Positions 57,389 to 63,811 of a DNA stretch of 64,000 bases are shown in pieces. Below the pieces are notes generated by a model. It ran no database searches. It was not told the DNA's origin and was given only the letters and a program-made list of their open reading frames with translations. Source of the stretch: Vibrio scophthalmi LMG 19158 (GTDB lineage: Bacteria > Pseudomonadota > Gammaproteobacteria > Enterobacterales > Vibrionaceae); assembly GCF_000222585.1 (NCBI RefSeq), contig NZ_AFWE01000040.1, positions 1-64,000 on the forward strand, read 5' to 3'. Numbering within the stretch: the stretch's first letter is position 1; every line of letters starts with the position of its first letter. The position numbers and the translations under genes were made by a program.

Positions 57389-59176
57389 ATGAAACTTATT
57401 AGTCTTACATTAGAAAATTATCGAGGATATCAAGAAAGAACGACTATTGAGGTTTCCGACCTGACAGCTCTTATTGGTAAAAATGATATAGGAAAAACTA
57501 CCCTCCTTGATGCGTTGGGAGTTTTCTTCAATCACAAGCTTTGTAAGTTTGATGCCACGGATAAGTGCGTCTACTCCGGTGAGCAAGATGATGTTCTAAT
57601 CGGCTGTGAGTTTAGCAACTTACCTGAACAGTTAATTTTAGATGAAAGAGCTAATACAACTCTCCAGAATGAGTTTTTGTTAAATGAGAGAGGAAATTTA
57701 GAATTATTCCGAATATTCAAAAAAGGTAAAGGTAACGGAGAATACGCGGCGTGGTGTGTACATCCATCAGCCAAGGATGCTAAAGGGATTCTTTACAAGA
57801 AAAACGATCAATTGAAGGCCATCGCGGAGCGACGGAGCGTCAATGTAGAAGACCAACGTGTCAATGCCTTATTGAGGCAAGGAATCTACGGCTCTATAGA
57901 AGACCTCAAACTAACGCCACAAATGATCCCACTAAAAGCAGAGGATGGGAAATCAGTTTGGGAGAGAATTTCTTCTTACCTTCCTCACTTTGCTCTATTC
58001 AGAGCTGATAGACCCAGCACAGATGAAGAAGCCGAAGTTCAAGACCCTATGAAGGCTGCTGTGAGCAACGCTCTCTCTGAATTGGACACCGAGCTAGAAA
58101 ACATCAAACAGGTAGTAAGAGAAAAAACGTTAGCTGTAGCAGCGGATACAATTTCTCACTTGAACGACATTGATTCAAAATTAGCTAGTGAACTTATTCC
58201 AGAATTCAAAGTTGAACCCAACTGGGGTAGCATTTTCAAACTATCATTGATAGGGAATGACGGCGTTCATATCAACAAGCGCGGCAGCGGTGTACGTCGA
58301 CTGATTCTTATCAGTTTTTTCAAAGCTGAAGCGGAACGAATCAAACGTGACAATAGCAAAAAAGGCGTTATCTATGCTATTGAAGAACCAGAAACTTCGC
58401 AGCACCCTAGTTACCAACAAATGCTTGTTGATGCTTTTAAAGAACTGTCAGAACTTGATGATTGTCAGGTAATTTTAACTACTCACGTACCAGCACTCGC
58501 TGAGAAAATTGACCTTGGAAGCTTACGTCATATTCACCGAAACGACACTGGAGACTTAATTGTCGCAAGTGGACAAGACGCAACTTATGAAGTTATAGCG
58601 AAAGATCTCGGTGTTTTGCCTGACAGCCGTGCTCAACTTATTGTCTGTCTCGAAGGGCCAAATGATATTCACTTCTTTAAGCGCTTGTCACGAAACCTCA
58701 TTGCCGAAGGTATAGGTGTTCCAGATTTGAATGATGACCCTAGGATCGTTATGATCCCGCTGGGAGGAGATACTCTTCGCGATTGGGTGAATTCTCACTA
58801 CCTTAAAAACTTAGGGAAACCCGAAATTCATATCTATGATCGAGATATGGCACAGCCACCAAAGTACAAGGCCACAGTAGATGCTGTGAATGGAAGAGGT
58901 GATGGCTCTCAGGCATTCTTAACCACTAAAAGAGAGCTTGAGAACTATATCTCGCCAAGAGCGATCAAGGCAGTTTTTAATGTAGATATTGAAATCGAAG
59001 ATGACACCGATGTTCCGACAACTCTTGCTGGCCTGACACCCTATAGAGAAGGTAAGTGTAAGAAAAAACTTAACACCTTAGTCATGGATAAATACTCTCA
59101 CGCAGATCTTGTTGAAATGGATCCAAATGGAAATATTCTAGAGTGGATGCAAGCTATTCAAAGGAATCTGGTATAG
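57389..59176 (+). CDS. OLD-family ATPase/TOPRIM nuclease, probable anti-phage effector
   Basis: 595 residues. An SMC/RecF-like ATPase comes first: Walker A IGKNDIGKTTLLDAL (29-43), a signature helix region RGSGVRRLILISFF (about 298-311), Walker B IYAIEEPETSQHP (about 328) and TTHVPALAEK (about 371). A C-terminal TOPRIM nuclease follows: Glu in CLEGPNDIHFF (about 417) and DxD in IYDRDM (about 487). OLD nucleases act alone (class 1) or with partners as in Gabija and PARIS. No UvrD-like or other partner is adjacent, so this looks like class 1. It is divergent from hsdM. Confidence 0.85.
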   Translation: MKLISLTLENYRGYQERTTIEVSDLTALIGKNDIGKTTLLDALGVFFNHKLCKFDATDKCVYSGEQDDVLIGCEFSNLPEQLILDERANTTLQNEFLLNERGNLELFRIFKKGKGNGEYAAWCVHPSAKDAKGILYKKNDQLKAIAERRSVNVEDQRVNALLRQGIYGSIEDLKLTPQMIPLKAEDGKSVWERISSYLPHFALFRADRPSTDEEAEVQDPMKAAVSNALSELDTELENIKQVVREKTLAVAADTISHLNDIDSKLASELIPEFKVEPNWGSIFKLSLIGNDGVHINKRGSGVRRLILISFFKAEAERIKRDNSKKGVIYAIEEPETSQHPSYQQMLVDAFKELSELDDCQVILTTHVPALAEKIDLGSLRHIHRNDTGDLIVASGQDATYEVIAKDLGVLPDSRAQLIVCLEGPNDIHFFKRLSRNLIAEGIGVPDLNDDPRIVMIPLGGDTLRDWVNSHYLKNLGKPEIHIYDRDMAQPPKYKATVDAVNGRGDGSQAFLTTKRELENYISPRAIKAVFNVDIEIEDDTDVPTTLAGLTPYREGKCKKKLNTLVMDKYSHADLVEMDPNGNILEWMQAIQRNLV

Positions 59177-59237
59177 GGCGGTAACAGCTTATCGCGGACA
59201 AAAGCATTCTTGCTTCAAAGGCTAAATTGCTTTTGTC

Positions 59238-59535
59238 CCAAAGCGATGTGTAGTGCCACTAGTCGTGGTGTGCAATGAATCAATAAGCTATGACACCAAT
59301 TTCGATAAGCGGGTACATAGGCTTCGATAAATTGGCACATCGAATCGATAGACTATGGCACCAACAGTGATTAACGGGTATTGTCGCCAAAGCGATGTGT
59401 GGTGCCACTAGTAGTTAGTGGTGTGCAACGAATCAATAAGCTATGACACTAATTTCGATAAGCGGGTACATAAGATTCGATAAACAGGCACATCGAATCG
59501 ATAGACTTCGGCACCAACAGTGATAAACGTGTACA
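59238..59535. repeat. Two diverged tandem copies of an ~150-bp unit
   Basis: Copies 59238-59386 and 59387-59535 share most of their sequence. Each starts CCAAAGCGATGTGT, contains a small hairpin (CCACtagtcGTGG in copy 1, CCACTAgtagtTAGTGG in copy 2) and then five 8-bp CGATAAAC-like boxes in the same order. The stem is longer in copy 2 because of a 4-base insertion. No ORF spans it. Confidence 0.75.
59281..59528 (+). repeat. Iteron-like array 1 (ten CGATAAAC-type boxes in two groups of five)
   Basis: Boxes begin at 59281, 59303, 59325, 59346, 59368 and again at 59434, 59456, 59478, 59499, 59521. All are on the + strand with spacing 21-22 bp inside each group. Variants include CAATAAGC, CGATAAGC, CGATAAAC and CGATAGAC. 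The sequence after the box is of two kinds: GGGTACATA-like and TATGACACCA-like. Confidence 0.75.
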
Positions 59536-59624
59536 GTTCTATTCCGAAGCAACATACAGTGACAACAATTTCAATAAGCAGGCTGCTGTGGCACTGTACA
59601 TCATCCCCGATCTTTAAAAAGTGC

Positions 59625-60125
59625 TTATACCTTGCAAAGCTCAAGAGCCATTGTTGAGTTATAGAGTGGTGCTGAGTAACATCGAAATATATCTCGATAT
59701 TGCTGTTGGGTATCTAACAAAAAAGTCACTCGTATGTGCTCTGTGTAATAGGTCGAGAGTATAGAGCGCAGCCAACCCGCTATTGAGGTATCTAATAAAG
59801 CGTCGCAATTAGTAATCCAAAGCCACGTTGGTTGCTTGTTGTTTCGGATTATTTCCATAAGCTGCGATTTATTTCTGTAATTGACCTCTAGACAGAGAAG
59901 GTCAAAGTACGTTGTCTGAACCCCCATTTTGTGATTGATACAATCGTACATCTCTCTATTATCGCATCCACACTCATGATAAAAAGTATGGAACCACGTC
60001 ATGTTTAACTGCCAACAACCATGTATGAAGCGTTCAGGAGAACCGATAGGCCATTGATCAATGTCTGGTGAAAATAGCTGTGAGGTTATATTGGAATTCA
60101 ACGGTGCCACCTCTTTACAAACCAA
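59625..60125 (-). CDS. Orphan ORF of unknown function, possibly a gene remnant
   Basis: Up to 166 residues, opened only by TTG (60125) or, better, a GTG five codons later with AAGAGG overlapping it. No family is recognised. LWITNCDALL in the middle looks like a Walker B-type strand, and the following RVTFLLDTQQQYRDIF resembles an AAA sensor strand, but no Walker A is present. A 32-residue ATG frame (MNKLIDADAILGRLYAIEL...) overlaps upstream in another frame, which could be a short coupled gene or the 5' part of a frameshifted gene. It lies within the repeat-rich right end. Confidence 0.4.
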   Translation of the reverse strand: MVCKEVAPLNSNITSQLFSPDIDQWPIGSPERFIHGCWQLNMTWFHTFYHECGCDNREMYDCINHKMGVQTTYFDLLCLEVNYRNKSQLMEIIRNNKQPTWLWITNCDALLDTSIAGWLRSILSTYYTEHIRVTFLLDTQQQYRDIFRCYSAPLYNSTMALELCKV

Positions 60126-60304
60126 TGATTAAAGTAGAGTGATTTAATTCGCCTCTTAGCTCAATAGCATAAAGTCGACCGAGTATGGCATCAGCATCAA
60201 TGAGCTTGTTCATTTCCTCAATCGCTCAACTAAGAGGATTGCGAGGTCTAACTGCGTACATTCCCTCTGCCCATTACTGCAACTCGATGTAGTGTGCACC
60301 AAAT

Positions 60305-60376
60305 CGATAAACAGGCATATGTGTTTCGATAAACTATTATATCATTTCGATAAACGGGTATATATGATCGATAAAC
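60305..60376 (+). repeat. Iteron-like array 2 (four CGATAAAC boxes)
   Basis: Perfect CGATAAAC at 60305, 60327, 60348 and 60369 (spacing 22, 21, 21). Following sequences alternate strictly: AGGCATA, TATTATATCA, GGGTATA, TATGATATCA. Thus the true unit is about 43 bp and composed of two half-types. Confidence 0.85.
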
Positions 60377-60544
60377 TATGATATCAGCCGTGAAAAAATT
60401 TAGTTTGAATTATTAAATTGTTATCGCTTATTACGCGATGGTTTGTCAAAAATTCAATCTAGTTAATATAAATAAGTCGTAGTATATTATCTCTAGTTAC
60501 CATATCGATTAGGATATAGCCCCTTAATACGCGAGGATTATAAT

Positions 60545-60655
60545 ATGTTTGAACTGAGTATAAGTGCTGCCATCTTCCTATTTTTTCTTGGTGGCGTCTT
60601 TGGCTCCATCTTCGCCTATAAAAAAATAAAGGAAAGCTTGTCTAAAAAACACTAA
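60545..60655 (+). CDS. 36-residue single-pass membrane microprotein
   Basis: MFELSISAAIFLFFLGGVFG then SIFAYKKIKESLSKKH. It has one hydrophobic helix (about 6-26) with small-residue motifs (GGVFGS) suited to helix packing, then a basic cytosolic tail. GAGG lies 8 bases before the ATG. A TTGTCA and an AT-rich -10-like element lie upstream at about 60447-60475. No family is recognised. Its position between repeat arrays at the end of a defence island makes a toxin or membrane modulator possible, but this is a guess. Confidence 0.5.
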   Translation: MFELSISAAIFLFFLGGVFGSIFAYKKIKESLSKKH

Positions 60656-61019
60656 ATTAGTTACCAAGTCTAACTTGACAAGATAGATTACCCCATCACA
60701 GCATATTGCATTTCCCTGAAAATACTTGCTTTAATATCAACTTGCGTAACAAACCTGTGGCATTATATCGCCAAAAAAGAGAAAAATGGCGTTCTCGATT
60801 GAAGATACCTATCACTCATAAAAAACGAAACGATAGTATGCCGACAACTTATTTCGGGTCTGACAGCGGATTAAAGGCTATCGACTTTCCCATCTTCAAA
60901 CGCAACTCTGTCAACTCTTCCTCTGGAAAAAATGTACACTCAGATACAAATATTAATTTGATTATTAGTTTGCCAACACACAAACTTTTATACCCAAAAT
61001 GCAAAGTGGTATATCGAAT
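60656..61019. other. Non-coding or unassigned stretch of the island right end
   Basis: AT-rich. A 108-codon frame opened by TTG runs through 60706-61032 into the third repeat array, but it has no ribosome site and low-complexity composition, so I do not call it a gene. No hairpin or repeat of note. Confidence 0.4.
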
Positions 61020-61048
61020 CGATAAACTATGACATCAAAACGATAAAC
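61020..61048 (+). repeat. Iteron-like array 3 (two CGATAAAC boxes)
   Basis: Boxes at 61020 and 61041, 21 bp apart, followed by TATGACATCA and AGGTACTG: the same two half-types as in the other arrays, on the same strand. Confidence 0.75.
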
Positions 61049-61171
61049 AGGTACTGTCTGCGCTGCTAGCATACCCAATGTAGTATAGTCATCACGCAAA
61101 TAGCTATGCTTCAAAGTGAGAGTTACAAGGCATTCTTTATATTGCGCAGTGATTAGGTGAGTTTTATTCAG

Positions 61172-61470
61172 GGAAAAACAAGCAGAAGCAAGCTCAAAGA
61201 ACTATTGCCTCAGGATATTGAACGTTAATTCGCTTCTATAAATGAAGTGCTGGATGCGGTAAAACTCGATAACCTTACGCTGGCTATAACAGGAACGTTG
61301 CCACTTCTCGCTCTGATGCTAAAGCCTTGCTCGAAAGTAAAGGTGCAATAGTTGTCGGCTCAGTAAGTAAACAGATACCTTTCTTGTTTATGGGTAACAC
61401 TGGTCGTTATGATATTATAGGTAAAATGAAGAAAGCACATGATTTTGGCTTCAAGATCATGATCTTATAG
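61172..61470 (+). pseudogene. Broken BRCT-domain protein gene
   Basis: The frame ending ELLPQDIER meets a stop, then continues FASINEVLDAVKLDNLTLAITGTLP. A frameshift near 61,300 is needed to reach TSRSDAKALLESKGAIVVGS, VSKQ and then GKMKKAHDFGFKIMIL before a stop at 61,470. TGTLPTSRSDAKALLESKGA is the BRCT signature as in the C-terminal domain of NAD-dependent DNA ligase. At least one nonsense and one frameshift mutation show decay. No ligase catalytic domain is present. Confidence 0.6.
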
Positions 61471-61647
61471 CTCAAGGTATCGAATGTCTCTTGAGCCGAC
61501 TACGGTGGCTTCAAAATATTACAAACTGGCTCTCAAATCTAATCAAGTGAACTCTGCCAAAGGTGAGAACAAAAATGCAGGCATCTAACATCGGTTTGAG
61601 GGGCTGGTTTACAAACTTTAAAAATTAAGCTGAGTTTAATTCGTAGT

Positions 61648-61686
61648 AAGGTGAGAATTTGAATTGGTTGCCATTCTCACCTTTTT
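61648..61686 (+). terminator. Hairpin with T run near the island right end
   Basis: A perfect 11-bp stem, AAGGTGAGAAT (61648-61658) and ATTCTCACCTT (61673-61683), is followed by T residues. It fits a terminator. The same GGTGAGAAT word recurs at 61716-61724, so the repeats may instead be protein-binding sites. Confidence 0.5.
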
Positions 61687-61716
61687 AACTATTTTTTGGG
61701 AAAAGTGTGCGTGATG

Positions 61717-61732
61717 GTGAGAATGGTGAGAG
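61717..61732 (+). repeat. Possible recombinase arm site, right end
   Basis: GTGAGAATGGTGAGAG ends 57 bp inside the right terminus and nearly matches 42473-42489 at the left end. Confidence 0.4.
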
Positions 61733-61775
61733 ACGCCTTTTAGTTACAAGGGTTTCTCATTATTTTTCACAGGTA

Positions 61776-61789
61776 AAGTGTAAGGGTGC
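61776..61789 (-). repeat. Right terminal inverted repeat of the island (attR side)
   Basis: Read on the minus strand GCACCCTTACACTT; 11 of 14 positions match the left terminus. ATAA and then the displaced rraB tail follow at once on the + strand. Confidence 0.65.
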
Positions 61790-61794
61790 ATAAA

Positions 61795-61842
61795 GGCGAA
61801 GACGCTCTATACCCTGATGAAGACGAAGATGATGAAGAGTAA
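61795..61842 (+). pseudogene. Displaced ancestral 3' end of rraB
   Basis: The frame GEDALYPDEDEDDEE followed by TAA has no start and no upstream gene. It is an acidic tail of the kind that ends RraB proteins and would join the RraB core after GTYYE. It marks the empty-site sequence on the right side of the island. Confidence 0.7.
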
Positions 61843-61874
61843 TCGCATTATCTACTGCGAGTGCTTCTAAGCAT

Positions 61875-61908
61875 TAAAAAATACCAGCCACTGTGCTGGT
61901 ATTTTTGT
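61875..61908 (+). terminator. Original rraB terminator
   Basis: ATACCAGC (61881-61888) pairs with GCTGGTAT (61895-61902), preceded by A residues and followed by T residues. It lies 39 bp after the displaced rraB tail, the place expected for the ancestral gene. Confidence 0.85.
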
Positions 61909-61970
61909 TTCTATCTCTGATGCTATTCACTATACTCGTGCTAAATTGATCTAGCGCAAGTTTATATTAC

Positions 61971-62771
61971 ATGGAATTATCTCTCGCGGGTCTATGGCAA
62001 CTCTCGCCATTAACGGACTTATCGATACCTCAAGACGACATCACTTTTCCAAATCCCCTTAGTCATGTTCTCCCCAATACACTCACCGAGCTGACGATCG
62101 CCGAGCAAGAGTGGCATTTGATGCATGACATTGACGTCGATGAAGCAATGCTCGCTTTTCCTGCAATCGACCTGATCATGGGTGGAGTGGATTATTATGC
62201 CGAGGTGCGACTCAATGGGGTTGCGGTCTTTGATTGTGATGGCACGCAAGCGCGCTATAAAAAAAATATTCGTCCTTATTTACAGCTTGGTCGTAACCGC
62301 TTTGAAATTCTTTTTCTTGAGCAAGATGAAGATTGGTTGCTAGACGAAGAGCTGCAAGCTGTGTGTACTTTGAATCAAGAGCAGTATCAACCACACGATA
62401 CCCGCATGGGTATTTGGCAAGCGCCTTATTTGCAGTTTATACGCCATGTCCGTTTAGAGCATGTCAGTACTGAACAGATTTGGCACCACGGCGGTGGCTG
62501 TGAGTTTTTGGTTAATCTTTACTATAAGACTTACGCATCAGGCTTGGTTTCAGCTGCAGTGAAATTTAATGGCATGACCTACCAGTTGCCGATTGATGTA
62601 CGAAATAATCATACATCCGCTCTATTTCAAATCGAGGCGCCGATCTTCCATAATCCGACTCAGGCGGGTGGTGATTACTTATATCTGTTAGAAGTCAGCC
62701 TTGATGGTCAAACCCAACGTTTTAATGTTGGGCTATGTGAAGACCTTTGTGTGCAGCATTACCCATTGTAG
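61971..62771 (+). CDS. Glycosyl hydrolase family 2 N-terminal-like protein without catalytic barrel
   Basis: 266 residues. The first 150 resemble the sugar-binding jelly-roll of beta-mannosidases/GH2 enzymes (LAGLWQLSPL..., MGGVDYYAEVRLNGVAVFDCDG..., RMGIWQAPYLQ). No TIM barrel follows, so the protein probably has no hydrolase activity. No signal peptide is seen. It is probably a core-genome gene, since it sits just outside the island and reads in the same direction as rraB. Confidence 0.6.
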   Translation: MELSLAGLWQLSPLTDLSIPQDDITFPNPLSHVLPNTLTELTIAEQEWHLMHDIDVDEAMLAFPAIDLIMGGVDYYAEVRLNGVAVFDCDGTQARYKKNIRPYLQLGRNRFEILFLEQDEDWLLDEELQAVCTLNQEQYQPHDTRMGIWQAPYLQFIRHVRLEHVSTEQIWHHGGGCEFLVNLYYKTYASGLVSAAVKFNGMTYQLPIDVRNNHTSALFQIEAPIFHNPTQAGGDYLYLLEVSLDGQTQRFNVGLCEDLCVQHYPL

Positions 62772-62778
62772 CAGTCAG

Positions 62779-63177
62779 TTAATGAGCACAAGCCCAAGGT
62801 TGGGCGGATTGATGCTGTGCTTGTTTACGTAACCAGACTTTTTCATGGAAGTAGTAAGCACAAGTGTTAATCGTAGGTTCGATTGCCGCCATGATACCGC
62901 CAACAAAAGCATCACCTGTTAATAAGTAAACCACACTAAACGCGACACTAAAGTGGATCACCGCAAAGCTGGTGGTTTTTACTTTAGCTGATTGGGCTAA
63001 ACGTTGTAGAGATCGAGATTTCGTCCACACTAGTTCATGAAAATAGAACGCAACCGTATTCACGCTTGGCTCAATCATCGCAATCATGCTACCGATAAGA
63101 ATATCACCGGTTAGTAAGTAGGCGACACTAAAGGCGATAGTAAAGTGAATTGAAGCAAAGGTCAGAGTCTTTTTCAT
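62779..63177 (-). CDS. Membrane protein with two DUF2061 units
   Basis: 132 residues made of two homologous halves: SIHFTIAFSVAYLLTGDILIGSMIAMIEPSVNTVAFYFHE-type and VIHFSVAFSVVYLLTGDAFVGGIMAAIEPTINTCAYYFHE-type, each with two membrane segments and a conserved IEPxxNT/YYFHE motif. This is an internal duplication of the DUF2061 domain, usually found singly. Its function is unknown. Convergent with the preceding gene, 7 bp apart. Confidence 0.8.
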   Translation of the reverse strand: MKKTLTFASIHFTIAFSVAYLLTGDILIGSMIAMIEPSVNTVAFYFHELVWTKSRSLQRLAQSAKVKTTSFAVIHFSVAFSVVYLLTGDAFVGGIMAAIEPTINTCAYYFHEKVWLRKQAQHQSAQPWACAH

Positions 63178-63276
63178 GATGATCAGCTTATGTACGAAAT
63201 GATAGGTTCATTATTAGTTAGTTGCTTGATAAAGAAAAATGGCTTGTATATATAATATTGATAGCTAAAAACTATT

Positions 63277-63306
63277 AAGGCGCTCATATTGAGCGCCTTT
63301 TTGTTG
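63277..63306. terminator. Inverted repeat between the DUF2061 and universal stress genes
   Basis: AAGGCGCTCA (63277-63286) and TGAGCGCCTT (63290-63299) form a perfect stem. The T run is on the + strand, though the flanking genes read on the minus strand, where a weaker TTAATAGTTTTT follows. It probably ends usp transcription. Confidence 0.6.
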
Positions 63307-63330
63307 AGTTTAAATCCGTAATGCTACGAA

Positions 63331-63768
63331 TTAGCGGTGTGGTTTAACCACCAAAACTTGTATCGGTGAGGCTTGTACAACTTTGCTGGCGACAGAGCCG
63401 AGTACGGCTTTATCGAGTTTAGAACGCTTATGGCTTGGCATAACAATCAGGTCTGCCCCTAACGTGTCTGCGTATTGCAAAATCGTTTTGTACGCTTTGC
63501 CTTCAGCGATATGCACTTGATAAGGTACTTGCTCATTAATATGTTGTTTAGCAAAAGCATTGAGCTGAGCACTGACATCTTGCTTCATTTTTTGCGCAGC
63601 ATCTTTAGGAAAATAGCTGGCGACCATCGACATATGAATGCCCGGCAGCACATTTAATAAATGCAGTTGCGCATTAGATTGCTTGGCATGCCAAACCGCA
63701 ATTTCAATCGCACGATCTGAGAAGCCTTTTTCATTTAAGTCAACTGGAACAAGGATCTGTTTATACAT
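63331..63768 (-). CDS. Universal stress protein, UspA family
   Basis: 145 residues with the Usp fold: N-terminal MYKQILVPVDLNEKG, central DLIVMPSHKRSKLDKAVLGSVASKVVQ and C-terminal VLVVKP. The SHKR-GSVASKV loop fits the ATP-binding type (G-x2-G-x9-G-S) only loosely. It lies downstream of a TRAP permease gene, a frequent pairing in marine bacteria. Confidence 0.92.
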   Translation of the reverse strand: MYKQILVPVDLNEKGFSDRAIEIAVWHAKQSNAQLHLLNVLPGIHMSMVASYFPKDAAQKMKQDVSAQLNAFAKQHINEQVPYQVHIAEGKAYKTILQYADTLGADLIVMPSHKRSKLDKAVLGSVASKVVQASPIQVLVVKPHR

Positions 63769-63783
63769 ACATTTTTCTCAGTG

Positions 63784-63803
63784 AGGCCCTAATACTAGGG
63801 CCT
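63784..63803 (-). terminator. Hairpin between the TRAP permease and usp genes
   Basis: AGGCCCTA (63784-63791) pairs with TAGGGCCT (63796-63803). No long T run on the minus strand, so partial read-through to usp is likely. Confidence 0.5.
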
Positions 63804-63811
63804 TTAGTGGA

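Larger units (their letters stand above)
42417..61789. mobile_element. 19.4-kb trio-recombinase genomic island inserted in rraB
   Basis: The left boundary is inferred where the RraB core ends, and the right boundary where an in-frame RraB-like acidic tail resumes. The ends are imperfect inverted repeats: GCACCCATACGATT (42417-42430) and its counterpart GCACCCTTACACTT read on the minus strand (61776-61789), 11 of 14 identical. ATGA (42413-42416) and ATAA (61790-61793) lie just outside and may mark the crossover. The left end holds three tyrosine recombinases and a coiled-coil gene; the cargo is a type I RM operon with accessory genes and an OLD-family nuclease; the right end is repeat-rich. 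The interior is more AT-rich than the flanks. Confidence 0.82.

Noticed and set aside
60706-61032. 108-codon frame opened by TTG
   Set aside because: No ribosome site, no recognisable domain, and the frame runs into repeat array 3.
59187-61048. CRISPR array
   Set aside because: The boxes are only 8 bp with 13-14-bp intervening sequence that is itself related between units, and no cas genes are present.
59281-61048. Ends of a Tn7-like or CAST transposon (TnsB-site look-alikes of about 20 bp)
   Set aside because: All arrays face the same way, no tnsA/tnsB/tnsC/tniQ gene is in the window, and TGT...ACA ends were not found. The resemblance in spacing alone is not enough.
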